64,000 nt of DNA, taken from NCBI GenBank assembly GCA_023406895.1, contig JAEXTV010000027.1, forward strand, positions 29,212 through 93,211. Reading direction: 5' to 3'. This stretch comes from Bacillota bacterium. Its GTDB lineage: Bacteria; Bacillota; Clostridia; Christensenellales; SZUA-584. The position numbers and the translations under genes were made by a program. This document shows, piece after piece, positions 8,552 through 17,398 of the stretch. The notes beneath the pieces were generated by a model, which saw only the letters and a program-made list of their open reading frames with translations, was not told the origin of the DNA and did no database searches. Within the stretch, counting starts at the first letter, position 1. Every line of letters starts with the position of its first letter.

Positions 8552-8804
8552 CGGCTTGTTCAAAACGTGGCTCCCCCTCGTGGGTATAGGTTTCTCTTTC
8601 TTTTGTTGGGCAAACAGAAAAAACTAAAAAAAGTCCTGTAACTCCGAAGGAGTATAGTCTAAACGGTTTACTCTATAGTAGGATTTTTTCGATAGTATTT
8701 CTCCAGACTTTACCCCTTTCAGGGATATAGGTTTCTCTTCTATTTTTCCTCCGCTTGATTGCAAAAAAGAACCACCGAAGTGATTCTTTTCATCGTGCCG
8801 ATTA
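8552..8804. other. Intergenic, AT-rich, two similar blocks
   Basis: It holds two similar blocks, each with GGTTTCTCTT preceded by a C-rich stretch (around 8585 and 8735) and followed by an A/T-rich tract, so it may be decayed repeat material. A minus-strand open frame runs through it but has no ribosome binding site or recognisable domain. I see no gene here. Confidence 0.4.
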
Positions 8805-10322
8805 TCAATAACCCGATACCACATTGATGACACTGCCGTCCACGGCGTTTATGGACAGCACCGCCCACGGGCCGTTAAGGCCGGTCGTTTCGGTCCAGCC
8901 CTCCGCCTCTTTCGTTTTTGTCGCGTAGAAGTTCCAAACCGGCACCAGCAGCCCTTTTTCAATCGAGTTTTGTTCGGTGATGCGCATCAGTTCGAGCGAC
9001 ACACGGTACACGTTGACTTCAATACTGTCCCCGCTGTCCTGATACGCGTACGAATTCTTTATCTGCTGCTCAAATCTCTCGGCGATTCTGTCAAACGGCA
9101 GCAGGGCTGCGCTCTCCACCACCTTTTCGCCGATGGAGAGCGGTGACATCCATGACAGATCGACGATGCCGGTATCATCAACCGTGATATCAAAGCTTTC
9201 ATAATTCCAACTGCCAAAGTATGCGCCCGTGGCATCATCCGCATCCGTGAACGCCTTCGAATAGCCGCACGGCACGCCGTCAACCATTCGGTATAAGCAA
9301 AAGCGGTAAGCGTTTCTTTGCGCCTCCTTTTTTTCATTGCCGTATAAGCCGGCATCGCTGTCATCCGAAAGATATATCCCGCAGATCTGCATATCCGTGA
9401 TCCCGGCGGTTTGGAGCATCTCTTCCACCTGCTGCTTCGCCTGCGCGGGTGTCAGCTTGAGCCGCTCCAGCACCTTCGCGTCACTGATCACTGTCTTTTC
9501 GTCTATTGGAATCGACAGTGATCCGGTGGTGCCGACGATGGTTGGCATCTCAGGATCAAAATAGCTGTATGTGATCATCGCGCACCGGTTCACAAAGTAA
9601 CCGCCCGTATCGTCCGCGTTGGGCTTTGTCAAATCGCTATTATTTCTGACGTCTAAATAACAAAACGGCGCAGTGCTGTCTTCAGGGTTTGTGCGGACAT
9701 TCAGCCCTGTATAATAAGCCACATGCTCGCCGTTCACAAACGGATTTTCGTCACGATCGGTAATTTCTTTTTTCGCGAGCAGCCCGTTTGACTCCGTGTA
9801 CACCCTTTTCTCCGGGGCGCTGTCATAAATCGCCTCCAGCTGTGCGATCTCCTTATCTATCATTTCTTCCTGACCGGCAAATTCCTCCAGATTTTTCACC
9901 CGGTTTGAATTGACGATCATGTCCGTGATCTCTTCCTTCGACAACTCCTCAGACGTTTCGTATATTTTCTGCCCCTTGAAGAGCGCTTTGATCATGCCGT
10001 CTACCTGCGGCTGCGTGAAATCCGCCGCCTTCACGCGGATAATCGGCATGCCGTCCGCATCGGGGACGGTGACCTCGGCATCGGCTGTCAGCTTAAATCT
10101 GTCGCTCACCACAAGCTCTGTTTTGTACGCAGAGGGCGCATTCACCTGCTCGCTCAAAGACGCCCCCGGCTCTACGGTTTGCGCCGCCGCGTCGAGCATG
10201 GCTTGCTGATCCTTCCCCACGACGATCGGTTCTTCGGGCGTGGCCTGACAGGCAGCCGCTGATGTCATAATAAGCACGATGAACAATGCGGTCAGAACCA
10301 TCGTTTTCATTGATTTCTTCAT
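8805..10322 (-). CDS. Lipoprotein of unknown function, DUF6034-like
   Basis: 505 residues from the ATG at 10322, which has GAGG six bases upstream; a GTG one codon earlier is possible but less likely. A lipoprotein signal peptide ends in SAAAC (Cys about 25), so the protein should sit on the outer face of the membrane. The rest is soluble with mixed alpha/beta composition, including GSLSIPIDEK and LKLTPAQAKQQVEEML. The N-terminal ACQATPEEPIVVGKD resembles, from memory, the DUF6034 lipoproteins of Clostridia; this family name is tentative. No catalytic motif is evident. It is monocistronic with a terminator at 8527-8551. Confidence 0.8.
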   Translation of the reverse strand: MKKSMKTMVLTALFIVLIMTSAAACQATPEEPIVVGKDQQAMLDAAAQTVEPGASLSEQVNAPSAYKTELVVSDRFKLTADAEVTVPDADGMPIIRVKAADFTQPQVDGMIKALFKGQKIYETSEELSKEEITDMIVNSNRVKNLEEFAGQEEMIDKEIAQLEAIYDSAPEKRVYTESNGLLAKKEITDRDENPFVNGEHVAYYTGLNVRTNPEDSTAPFCYLDVRNNSDLTKPNADDTGGYFVNRCAMITYSYFDPEMPTIVGTTGSLSIPIDEKTVISDAKVLERLKLTPAQAKQQVEEMLQTAGITDMQICGIYLSDDSDAGLYGNEKKEAQRNAYRFCLYRMVDGVPCGYSKAFTDADDATGAYFGSWNYESFDITVDDTGIVDLSWMSPLSIGEKVVESAALLPFDRIAERFEQQIKNSYAYQDSGDSIEVNVYRVSLELMRITEQNSIEKGLLVPVWNFYATKTKEAEGWTETTGLNGPWAVLSINAVDGSVINVVSGY

Positions 10323-10474
10323 CACACACCTCGCATGCTTTGTATTTTTTATTCCATATACTATTTAATATATTTATATTTTGTTAATTTATCAATGCAA
10401 TTTCATCGTTAAATACAGCATATTTTTTACATATTGAGCAAAACTACCGGTATCAGCAAAAAGGAGATTAAGCC

Positions 10475-11326
10475 ATGACAAAAAAGACCTTTCCCGAACA
10501 GCATCAAGCCCCGCCGGGCAAGGAATGGGAGATGACCCCAAAGCCGGTTTATGATGATCCTGGGATAAAGGGCAGCGGGCAGCTGCTTGATAAAGCGGCC
10601 ATCATCACAGGCGGCGACAGCGGTATCGGGCGCGCCGTGGCGGTGGCATTCGCAAAAGAGGGAGCCGATGTGGTGATTGTGTATTTAAAAGCCAATAAGG
10701 ATGCCGACGAAACAAAGCAGGCTGTGGAAAGCTACGGACGCAGATGCGTGACTGTCTGCGCCGATTTGCGGCAGGAGGCTTCCGCGCAACAGGTGTCCGA
10801 TGAAACGCTCACGGCATTCGGCAAGATCGATATCCTCGTCAACAACATCGCCGTGCAATACCCGCAAAACAGCATCACAGACATTTCCGCGGAGCAGCTG
10901 GAGGACACGTTCCGCACCAACATATTTTCATACTTTTATATGACGAAAGCCGTGCTTCCCCACCTCAAACCGGGCAGCACCGTGATCAATACCGCATCTG
11001 TTACCGCCTATAAGGGCAGTGCCGACTTGATTGATTACTCGTCCACCAAAGGGGCAATCGTGTCGTTCACCCGCTCGCTTTCCATCTCACTGCTCAAAAA
11101 CGGCATCCGCGTCAACGCCGTGGCGCCGGGGCCCGTGTGGACGCCGCTGATCCCTTCTAGTTTTTCACCACAGAAGGTATCTGAATTCGGCGCCGACGTG
11201 CCCGTGCAATACGCCGCGCAGCCCGTGCAGCTTGCACCCGCATATGTGTTTCTCGCATCACAAAGCGCCAGCTATGTGTCGGGCCAGGTGCTGCATGTGA
11301 ACGGCGGTGTGATTGTGGATTCGTGA
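10475..11326 (+). CDS. SDR-family oxidoreductase (YdaD/YhxC/YghA-like)
   Basis: 283 residues. An N-terminal extension of about 40 residues with many Pro (APPGKEWEMTPKP) precedes a classical short-chain dehydrogenase: cofactor loop TGGDSGIGRA (about 45-54), NNIA in the NNAG position, catalytic Ser in INTASV, and Tyr/Lys in YSSTKGA. The extension and overall pattern match the general-stress SDR group (YdaD, YhxC, YghA), which act on small aldehydes or ketones with NAD(P)H. AAGGAG precedes the ATG. It is separate from the TetR gene downstream, which could control it. Confidence 0.92.
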   Translation: MTKKTFPEQHQAPPGKEWEMTPKPVYDDPGIKGSGQLLDKAAIITGGDSGIGRAVAVAFAKEGADVVIVYLKANKDADETKQAVESYGRRCVTVCADLRQEASAQQVSDETLTAFGKIDILVNNIAVQYPQNSITDISAEQLEDTFRTNIFSYFYMTKAVLPHLKPGSTVINTASVTAYKGSADLIDYSSTKGAIVSFTRSLSISLLKNGIRVNAVAPGPVWTPLIPSSFSPQKVSEFGADVPVQYAAQPVQLAPAYVFLASQSASYVSGQVLHVNGGVIVDS

Positions 11327-11536
11327 CAACAGCCGCCTTCTTTTACGAATAACCGGCTGGTAAAAAGTTGCTCACGCAATGAAACTTTGGTGCTGCTCCG
11401 GGCTGGTCAACAGGACAGGCTATATTTTGACGTTTTTTAAATTACCATCAAACTAAACAAACTCACGGCAGCTTTAGATTAGTTGTGAAACGATCACAAA
11501 TCGCTTATAATCAAGGGCAATAGGCGAGGTGTTTCT

Positions 11537-12121
11537 ATGAACAAGATGGAAGAAGTTAAAAGTGCCGCCCTGTCACTTTTTGCGCTCAAAGGGTTTACGG
11601 CAACCTCCATGCAGGACATTGCCGATGCGGTGGGCCTTAACAAAGCTTCTTTATACTTTTATGTCAAAAGTAAACAAGAGCTGTATCTGCTCGTCGTGCA
11701 AGATCAATTCAGCTATATTAAAGAGGAATTGCGCAAAGTTTTTGAATCTTTTCGTGACGAGCCGATTGATGTGCTGCTTTTCCATGCCTTTCAAACGATT
11801 GTGCTTAAACCAAGCACCGAGTGGCTGCTGCTTTGGAAAAGAATGCACATGCTGTCTATCACCGATCTTGGCAACGGTTTGCAGAAGCCTTTGCGTGAGA
11901 TTATAAACGAAAACATGCAAGGAACACGGTATTATTTAAACGAATTTATTCGCGCTAGAAAAATCGAAATAGATGAAGTCATTATTTCGCATTTCGCTTT
12001 TGCTTTTGACACATTTGTTCGCGGCATATTGGACTGGCGTTTATTAAATCCAGACACCGATACCAATGCCGTGATGCCGATCATTTGGAATCAATTCTGG
12101 AACGGCAGCCGCTTTGTGTAA
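11537..12121 (+). CDS. TetR/AcrR-family regulator
   Basis: 194 residues. The N-terminal helix-turn-helix is typical: ALFALKGFTATSMQDIADA followed by VGLNKASLYFYVKSKQELY. The C-terminal ligand domain is not assignable. GAGGTG lies eight bases upstream of the ATG. The 210 bases upstream contain no gene. Its target is unknown; the flanking SDR gene is one candidate. Confidence 0.92.
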   Translation: MNKMEEVKSAALSLFALKGFTATSMQDIADAVGLNKASLYFYVKSKQELYLLVVQDQFSYIKEELRKVFESFRDEPIDVLLFHAFQTIVLKPSTEWLLLWKRMHMLSITDLGNGLQKPLREIINENMQGTRYYLNEFIRARKIEIDEVIISHFAFAFDTFVRGILDWRLLNPDTDTNAVMPIIWNQFWNGSRFV

Positions 12122-12174
12122 ACCAACACCCCGAAAGGAGAAGCTTATTTTAATCAAAAACAGTAAACTTAGCC

Positions 12175-12315
12175 ATGGTAAGCAGCTTCTTTATCATCGA
12201 TGTCCGCTCGCCGCATGGCGCTCTCCCTTACAATAGCGAGCGCATCATCAAAGTCGTGAAAAACCCGCGAGCGCGGCGCGCGTCAGCATCTTTGGATATT
12301 GAACAAACGAAATAG
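12175..12315 (+). CDS. Weak small ORF, 46 aa
   Basis: An ATG frame beginning MVSSFFIIDVRSPHGALPYN ends just before the ribosome binding site of the next gene. The nearest Shine-Dalgarno (AAAGGAGAAG) is more than 25 bases upstream, so translation from this ATG is doubtful. It may be a decayed gene fragment. The product is not recognised. Confidence 0.2.
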   Translation: MVSSFFIIDVRSPHGALPYNSERIIKVVKNPRARRASASLDIEQTK

Positions 12316-12326
12316 TGAGGATTGTT

Positions 12327-12866
12327 ATGAATATTGACTTTATTAATGAATATGAAATCACTTTGGATGTATACAAAACATGGGTCACACGCCCCTTGAA
12401 TAAAAAAGCCAAACAAAACAAGCAACGAAGGCTGATTCTGTTTGTGGCCGGCATGATCTTTTCGGCGGCGCTGATCGTCTTCGGCATATTCTGGCCGAAC
12501 AACGTGGCCATATTCATTGGGGGAATACTGATGCTGATACTGTTTTTCCGGGCTGTTATGATGCCGGATATAGCGATAAAAAAGCAGTACTTCAAAATCA
12601 AAGATCCGCACGGAGATGAGCCCTGGATCAGGTCTTATGCCTTTTCCGATGTCATTACCGTGACAGATTTTCAAACCCGGTCGGAATACAAGTACCATGA
12701 TATTTTGAGCGCGACCGAGGACAATGATTACTTTTATCTTTGGTTTAACAAAGATGCTGTCATCCGCGTGATGAAGAACGCATTCAAAAAAGGTTCCGAA
12801 CAAGATTTTCGCGGCTTCATCGTATCTAAAATCAAAAAATCCAAAAATGATAAAAAACGACGCTGA
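12327..12866 (+). CDS. YcxB-like membrane protein
   Basis: 179 residues from ATG 12327, chosen because TGAGG lies six bases upstream; a GTG at 12315 would add four residues. The N-terminal cytoplasmic part (NEYEITLDVYKTWV) is followed by two membrane segments (about 38-58 and 62-80) and a C-terminal soluble domain with YFKIKD, YKYHDI and a DNDYFYLWFN stretch, which is the layout of the YcxB family of small two-pass proteins of unknown function. The C-terminus is Lys/Arg-rich. It ends before a hairpin later split by a repeat element (12921-13179). Confidence 0.7.
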   Translation: MNIDFINEYEITLDVYKTWVTRPLNKKAKQNKQRRLILFVAGMIFSAALIVFGIFWPNNVAIFIGGILMLILFFRAVMMPDIAIKKQYFKIKDPHGDEPWIRSYAFSDVITVTDFQTRSEYKYHDILSATEDNDYFYLWFNKDAVIRVMKNAFKKGSEQDFRGFIVSKIKKSKNDKKRR

Positions 12867-12920
12867 GTATTCATTTCAGCTTTAATGACAACCTAAACCG
12901 ATAAAGAACGGCTGTCATGC

Positions 12921-13179
12921 AAGCCGCTGACATTCAAAGCGGCTTCAGGCTGTCGATAAGGTCTAAAGAGCCTCTCGCAGATGACTACCCCGAAGGGGTG
13001 GATCTGGAGATGGGAACAATAAGCTGAAAAGAGTGGCTGATTTAACCGTTTTAAGCCGTTTTCTCTCCCCAGTCACCTATCGGTGACAACCCCCGATCCA
13101 CCCTAGTAGGGTAGTCGTCAGAGGGGCCGGGATAATAGGTTTTTTGACACTCTGAAGCCGCCGACATTCACAGCGGCTT
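12921..13179. repeat. MITE-like element with 25-bp flanking direct repeats
   Basis: An element starts CAGGCTGTCGATAAGG at 12946 and ends TTTTTTGACACTCTG at 13154, so its ends form imperfect inverted repeats of the type CAGRSTGTC. Directly abutting it on both sides are 25-base direct repeats (12921-12945 and 13155-13179) with three mismatches, each able to form the same hairpin (AAGCCGC ... GCGGCTT). It has no coding potential. The body resembles 59990-60157, with shared TTTTAAGCC, GGTCGTCAGAGG-like and TTGACACTCTG blocks. Confidence 0.7.
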
Positions 13180-13185
13180 TTTTAT
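13155..13185 (+). terminator. Terminator of the YcxB-like gene, overlapping the 3' end of the GrpB gene
   Basis: AAGCCGC pairs with GCGGCTT and is followed on the plus strand by TTTTTATTTT. Its right arm also encodes the last codons (Lys-Pro-Leu-stop) of the convergent GrpB-domain gene. Confidence 0.65.
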
Positions 13186-14463
13186 TTTCAGCCTGCCTGT
13201 ATCTCTCATCGCCGCGGCATACGCCAAGAACTCATGCGTTTCCTGATCCATATCCGACTGAGTGATACCGCGCCAAAGCACCAGTTCATTCATCAGCTTC
13301 ACACAGCTGTTGCCCATCGTCATGTGGCCGGTTGACAGCTCGATATCAACTGTTATATCGCCCATATCCGCACTCTTGCCAAACAGGCGTTTTCGCATAG
13401 AACGAAGGTTCTTTCTGTTTTCTTTTTTACGGATACGGTAATAAGCTTTGGTTGCCTTGCCGCGAGGTATGTGTAAAAAGGCATACCGGAAACCAAGTGT
13501 ATCGTCAGATATACGGTCTGCCGCCTGCGTATACTCCAAATGAGACTGCTTCGCCCATTTCAGCCATTCCTCCTTGGGTGCGTTCTCGTCCGGCATTTTC
13601 GGCGCTTGCAGCGCTTCGGGGTGGCTGGTCATCAACGCGCCGAGCTTAAGTGAGCGCCGCTGCCACACGGACGGTGTGACTTCCTGCGCGCCGAATGTAT
13701 GAATCAGGTGGGCTTTCAATTCATCGCCCGTTTTGCGGCATTGAACAGGCTTGGCTGCCTTTTTACAGGCCTCCAGCAGTAAGCTGAATTGATTTAATTT
13801 TTCTTTGTTCTGTTCGTGAGAAACAAATATTGTGGTGGGTCCGTCCGCGCCGCCGATGATACCCACGGCACACGCATCATCATCCATTTTCGCCTGCCTG
13901 TTCTCTTCTTCCCGGGCAAGACGGGTGATGCGTGTCACAAAATCCGTCTTCGCCTCTGTGTATGCGTCGCGGTCGTGCTCAAACTTTTCTTGGAGGCTGA
14001 GCTTCAGCCCGGCATATTCGGCGGCAATGCCGGGATATCGGCGCAGGCACTCACAGAAATACAGCTCATCCCAGTCACCCATATCTCTGATATGGATATG
14101 AAAGACTCTCTCGGCAAACCCCTGAGGCGTGTACCCTTTCATAAACATCATATGCGGCGGAGGCTTCAATGGCTGACGGCTATAGTTATACCCGTTTTGT
14201 TCGAGCGTTTCTATTAACTTCTGCGTATTGCATGAAGATGCGATTTCCAACAAAATATCGACCGTGGGTTTTGCGATCAGCCCCGGCACGGATGTGCTCC
14301 CGATGTGGCTGATCCTTACGATATTTTCTTCTCCGATCAGGCCGATGAGCAACGCGCGCTCTTCATCATACCACTGTTTCCATTCATCCCGGTGTTGCTC
14401 GAGCTTGATCGGAAAAAGCTGCCACAGCTCTTCATTAGACATTTGAGAAAGAGGCTTCGTCAT
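13168..14463 (-). CDS. GrpB (UPF0157) nucleotidyltransferase-fold protein with unknown C-terminal domain
   Basis: 431 residues from ATG 14463, chosen for the GGAGC upstream; the frame stays open further but would overlap the preceding gene. Residues about 20-175 are a GrpB/UPF0157 domain: RISHIGSTSVPGL and KPTVDILLEI carry the nucleotidyltransferase-like GS and DxD-type positions, followed by FHIHI. At about residue 200 lies VGIIGGADGPTTIFVS, a peptide typical of the beta subunit of sodium-pumping decarboxylases, out of context here. The remaining 220 residues are a soluble, basic domain that I do not recognise (it includes WAKQSHLEYTQAADRISDDT). The start overlaps the end of the GNAT gene by 29 bases, so the two are co-transcribed. 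Confidence 0.82.
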   Translation of the reverse strand: MTKPLSQMSNEELWQLFPIKLEQHRDEWKQWYDEERALLIGLIGEENIVRISHIGSTSVPGLIAKPTVDILLEIASSCNTQKLIETLEQNGYNYSRQPLKPPPHMMFMKGYTPQGFAERVFHIHIRDMGDWDELYFCECLRRYPGIAAEYAGLKLSLQEKFEHDRDAYTEAKTDFVTRITRLAREEENRQAKMDDDACAVGIIGGADGPTTIFVSHEQNKEKLNQFSLLLEACKKAAKPVQCRKTGDELKAHLIHTFGAQEVTPSVWQRRSLKLGALMTSHPEALQAPKMPDENAPKEEWLKWAKQSHLEYTQAADRISDDTLGFRYAFLHIPRGKATKAYYRIRKKENRKNLRSMRKRLFGKSADMGDITVDIELSTGHMTMGNSCVKLMNELVLWRGITQSDMDQETHEFLAYAAAMRDTGRLKIKKPL

Positions 14464-15004
14464 GTCCGCTCCTTTTCGCGTGGCTTTGTGCCGACAGCGC
14501 GTAACATTCGTTGTCGTAAACGCGCCCGTCATAGATTTTCTCCGCCAGTTTGAGCGTGCCTTCATATTCAAAGCCGCATTTTTTCAGCAGCGCCTTGGAG
14601 CGCTGATTAAACGGATAGCAATAGGCCGAGATCAGATCGAGACCCAGCTCTTCAAACCCGTACTTGAGTATGGCGCGCACGGCTTCGGTCATCATTCCTC
14701 TGCCCCAATACGCTTCGCCGAGCGCATACCCGAGCATCCTCGCCCGCTCGTTCTGCCTCTTTGGGTCAGGCACGAGGCCGAGCGATCCGATCATTTTACC
14801 GCTTTCAGTCAGCACGATACCGAATACGCTTTCCTGATTGAGAAATACCGCCTGCATAACTTCCAGCGTCTCTTCCATGCTTTCATGCGGCTTCCAGCCC
14901 GCGTTAGGCCCCACCTGGGGCGACGACGCGTACGCGAAGATGTCATCCGCATCCTCAACGCGTATATGCCGCAATATCAGGCGTGGGGTTGTGATGACCG
15001 GCAT
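14435..15004 (-). CDS. GNAT acetyltransferase, RimJ/RimL type
   Basis: 189 residues from ATG 15004 (GAGAGG nine bases upstream; an ATG at 15013 directly abuts that site and is less likely). Typical RimJ/RimL features are TPRLILRHI at the N-terminus, IGSLGLV, the acetyl-CoA loop region YWGRGMMTEA and the C-terminal NQRSKALLKKCGFEYEGT. These enzymes acetylate protein N-termini or small amines; the substrate is not known. It is co-transcribed with the downstream GrpB-domain gene. Confidence 0.92.
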   Translation of the reverse strand: MPVITTPRLILRHIRVEDADDIFAYASSPQVGPNAGWKPHESMEETLEVMQAVFLNQESVFGIVLTESGKMIGSLGLVPDPKRQNERARMLGYALGEAYWGRGMMTEAVRAILKYGFEELGLDLISAYCYPFNQRSKALLKKCGFEYEGTLKLAEKIYDGRVYDNECYALSAQSHAKRSGHDEASFSNV

Positions 15005-15060
15005 AATATTCATCCTCTCAATCTATGAATTTTGTTATAATCCAATCTTTAAGATATCAA

Positions 15061-15666
15061 TCAAACAGCGGCAGACCGGGTGATGTACACACTCGTCGGC
15101 CCGTCCGCGCCGCCGATGATACCCACGCTGATATCCTCCGTTTTCAAAAGACGGTAGATGCTCCACATATGGCCGTTGGAGAGTTTGGCTAGCCACACCT
15201 CATCGTCCATCTGATATACGCGGTATTCCACGTATTCATCATTATAAACACCGTACTGGCAGCATGTCGAATAGATCGCAATGTCGGACACTGAAAAGCC
15301 CTCCGGCAATACCACCTTATCAAACAGCGCTTCAAAATCTTGCGTGCTGACATCTGATGGTGCCGACTGACCCGCAATCTCCTTCACGGAATCATTCTGA
15401 GGATCAATGATTCTCAGCTTATCCTCCAAGATTTCAAAATACGGCATATGGCCTTTTATCGCGATAAAAGAGCCGAGCGGATTTGTATAGACATTGTCCA
15501 TAAACTCGTATGTGCCTTCAATCCCCTCATTCAGAGGCGAAGGTTCGGCAGCATCCGCACTGTTTGTGGACTCAGCGATTTCTTTCGGCTTCTCCATGAC
15601 GCAGGCCGCAGCCAACGCGATACCTATGCCAATAACGAGCACCATCAGCCATGCTATCGGTTTCAT
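15061..15666 (-). CDS. Lipoprotein with C-terminal OadB-like peptide
   Basis: 201 residues from ATG 15666, which has GGGGA five bases upstream; an ATG four codons earlier lacks a site. A signal peptide with lipobox LAAAC puts it on the cell surface. The middle is a small alpha/beta domain with an acidic character (YVEYRVYQMDDEVWLA) that I do not recognise. The last 25 residues contain VGIIGGADGPTSVYI, the same peptide as in the neighbouring GrpB-domain protein, encoded by a run of 27 identical bases. The gene lies between ndk and the GNAT gene on the same strand. Confidence 0.8.
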   Translation of the reverse strand: MKPIAWLMVLVIGIGIALAAACVMEKPKEIAESTNSADAAEPSPLNEGIEGTYEFMDNVYTNPLGSFIAIKGHMPYFEILEDKLRIIDPQNDSVKEIAGQSAPSDVSTQDFEALFDKVVLPEGFSVSDIAIYSTCCQYGVYNDEYVEYRVYQMDDEVWLAKLSNGHMWSIYRLLKTEDISVGIIGGADGPTSVYITRSAAV

Positions 15667-15691
15667 AATTCCCCGCATCGTTTACACGATT

Positions 15692-16096
15692 CTATTTAAA
15701 GAATCTCTTTATCTCGATCTCGGCGTTCTCAGGCGAATCACTGCCGTGAATGATATTTTCGCTTGTGCACGACGCATAGTCTCCGCGAATCGTCCCCGCG
15801 GTGCCTTCCTCAAAATTGGTCGCCCCCATCAGTATGCGAACGCCGAGAATGGCGTTTTGGCCTTCAACGATCATGCCGAGAACCGGCCCGGATGTCATAT
15901 ACGATACGATACTCGGAAAAAAAGGTTTATCCGCAAGATGAGCGTAGTGCTCGCGCAGTATCGCCGCGTCAAGGGTCATCATCTTCGCGTCAATCACCCT
16001 GTATCCTTTTCTCTCGATGCGCGCAATCACCTCTCCGATCAGCCCTCGTTTAATACAATCGGGCTTGAGCATCACATATGTTCTTTCAACTGCCAT
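15692..16096 (-). CDS. ndk: Nucleoside diphosphate kinase
   Basis: 134 residues, normal length. It transfers the gamma phosphate between NTPs and NDPs. Family signatures: ERTYVMLKPD at the N-terminus, the TAGTIRGDYA loop, and the active-site His in ENIIHGSDS (about residue 115). AAGGAG precedes the ATG. It lies 60 bases downstream of the VanY-like gene on the same strand and 26 bases upstream of the lipoprotein gene. Confidence 0.97.
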   Translation of the reverse strand: MAVERTYVMLKPDCIKRGLIGEVIARIERKGYRVIDAKMMTLDAAILREHYAHLADKPFFPSIVSYMTSGPVLGMIVEGQNAILGVRILMGATNFEEGTAGTIRGDYASCTSENIIHGSDSPENAEIEIKRFFK

Positions 16097-16160
16097 GGTC
16101 GTTCGTCTCCTTCAAGTTCTTCTTATATTTCAGACGGCGGCGGCAAAAACCCGCTGCCGG

Positions 16161-17201
16161 TTATTCACCCGCTTTAAAATATTCTTCGAGGCACTCTCCG
16201 CTCTGTTTCATTTCCCTTGCGGCCTCCATGCCCACAAAGCGCCAATGCCAAGGTTCATAGATCACACCTGTCAAGTCCTGCTTTCCTTTCTTATATCTGA
16301 GCGTAAACCCGTAATCCTGCGCGTTTGCGTTCAGCCACTTGAAAGCGTCGGTATTGGCAAAGCCTTTGTCGCGTTTGGTATAAGACGGCGTCACAATGTC
16401 CAGCGCAAGCCCGGTTTGGTGCTCGCTCGTATTCGGGCGCGCCGTGATCGTAGCGGCCTGCGTTTCGGCATCCTCTCTGTTGTACCCCTTAGCGAGGTAA
16501 CTGTCCACCTTTTTTTGGTATAATTCATTCTGGCGCTCGAAGCTGCGGTAAGCGTCCACCAGCTTGAATTTTACACCATCCTCAGCCGCGTCCGCAAACA
16601 TCTCAGCACATATGTCATAAATGCGCGTGTCCACTTGGCCGCCCTCAAAATCGGTGACCGCCGTTTCAAAACTGTCCGGTAACGGATGAGCCGGATTAAC
16701 GAGAACAGCCGCCCAGTCTCCTTCCGGGACTTGTATTTGCGGTGTACGCCTGCCGATCAAATAATCGCGGTTCACGTAACCGTCTGTCCCGTTGTGGTGT
16801 ATCCGGGCCCATCCATCCTCATAGGCAATCACATCAACCGTTTCCCCCGCGGGCAGCGCGCCGAGCACAGCGCTGCTTTTATCCGCTTTCTCACGTATAT
16901 TGACGGATTCGTCGGCCGTGCAAACGGCTTTTCCGATTACCGCGGCTATCGGCGTCGGCTGCGGCGTCTGGGCGGGAATTGGCGTTTCTTCCGGCGGCGT
17001 CGTCGAAATGGGTATCGGCTCCGGCGTGGCGGCAGGGGCCGGCGTCATCGCTGGCTCGGTTTGTGTTTGCATCGGGCTTTGGGTCTCACTCTGCGGTCCG
17101 CACGCCCCGAGCAGCATCAACAATACCGTAAAAATGGCCATTGTGCTTACTACTATTGAGAATTCTAGAATGCGGGCATTGGTTTTACTTGGCTTGTTCA
17201 A
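16161..17201 (-). CDS. VanY-type D-Ala-D-Ala carboxypeptidase lipoprotein with SH3 domain
   Basis: 346 residues from a TTG at 17201. This start is preferred over upstream ATGs because a TATAAT lies at 17237-17232, inside the longer frame, and because it gives a normal lipoprotein signal: MNKPSKTNARI, a hydrophobic stretch and lipobox LLGAC. A Pro/Thr-rich linker (about 45-100) leads to a bacterial SH3 domain (about 105-165, SVNIREKADKSSAVLG) and a VanY/DacB peptidase domain (about 185-335). Zinc ligands are visible in SEHQTGLALD and PWHWRF. It should trim D-alanine from peptidoglycan stem peptides outside the cell. Confidence 0.9.
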   Translation of the reverse strand: MNKPSKTNARILEFSIVVSTMAIFTVLLMLLGACGPQSETQSPMQTQTEPAMTPAPAATPEPIPISTTPPEETPIPAQTPQPTPIAAVIGKAVCTADESVNIREKADKSSAVLGALPAGETVDVIAYEDGWARIHHNGTDGYVNRDYLIGRRTPQIQVPEGDWAAVLVNPAHPLPDSFETAVTDFEGGQVDTRIYDICAEMFADAAEDGVKFKLVDAYRSFERQNELYQKKVDSYLAKGYNREDAETQAATITARPNTSEHQTGLALDIVTPSYTKRDKGFANTDAFKWLNANAQDYGFTLRYKKGKQDLTGVIYEPWHWRFVGMEAAREMKQSGECLEEYFKAGE

Positions 17202-17231
17202 TGGGCTATTGTCCTCGTTGTTTTTATTTGT

Positions 17232-17237
17232 ATTATA
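17232..17237 (-). promoter_or_regulatory. Candidate -10 element of the VanY-like gene
   Basis: TATAAT on the minus strand, about 31 bases before the TTG start. The -35 region is weak. Its position decides against the longer reading frame. Confidence 0.45.
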
Positions 17238-17398
17238 GCACAGGAGCTGCTTGCCCAGATAGTTTCTTAACTTTACAGATAAAAATATAACAAAAAGAAA
17301 CAAAGCAAACTCTCCTCTTGTTTTTCATTCCTTATATTGTTAATATAATCACATACCTTTCCTTTTGTGGCATCTTCGTGGAATGACGAGGCATAAAC

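Noticed and set aside
8624..8833. 69-codon minus-strand ORF
   Set aside because: No ribosome binding site, overlaps the end of the lipoprotein gene and lies in AT-rich repeat-like DNA.
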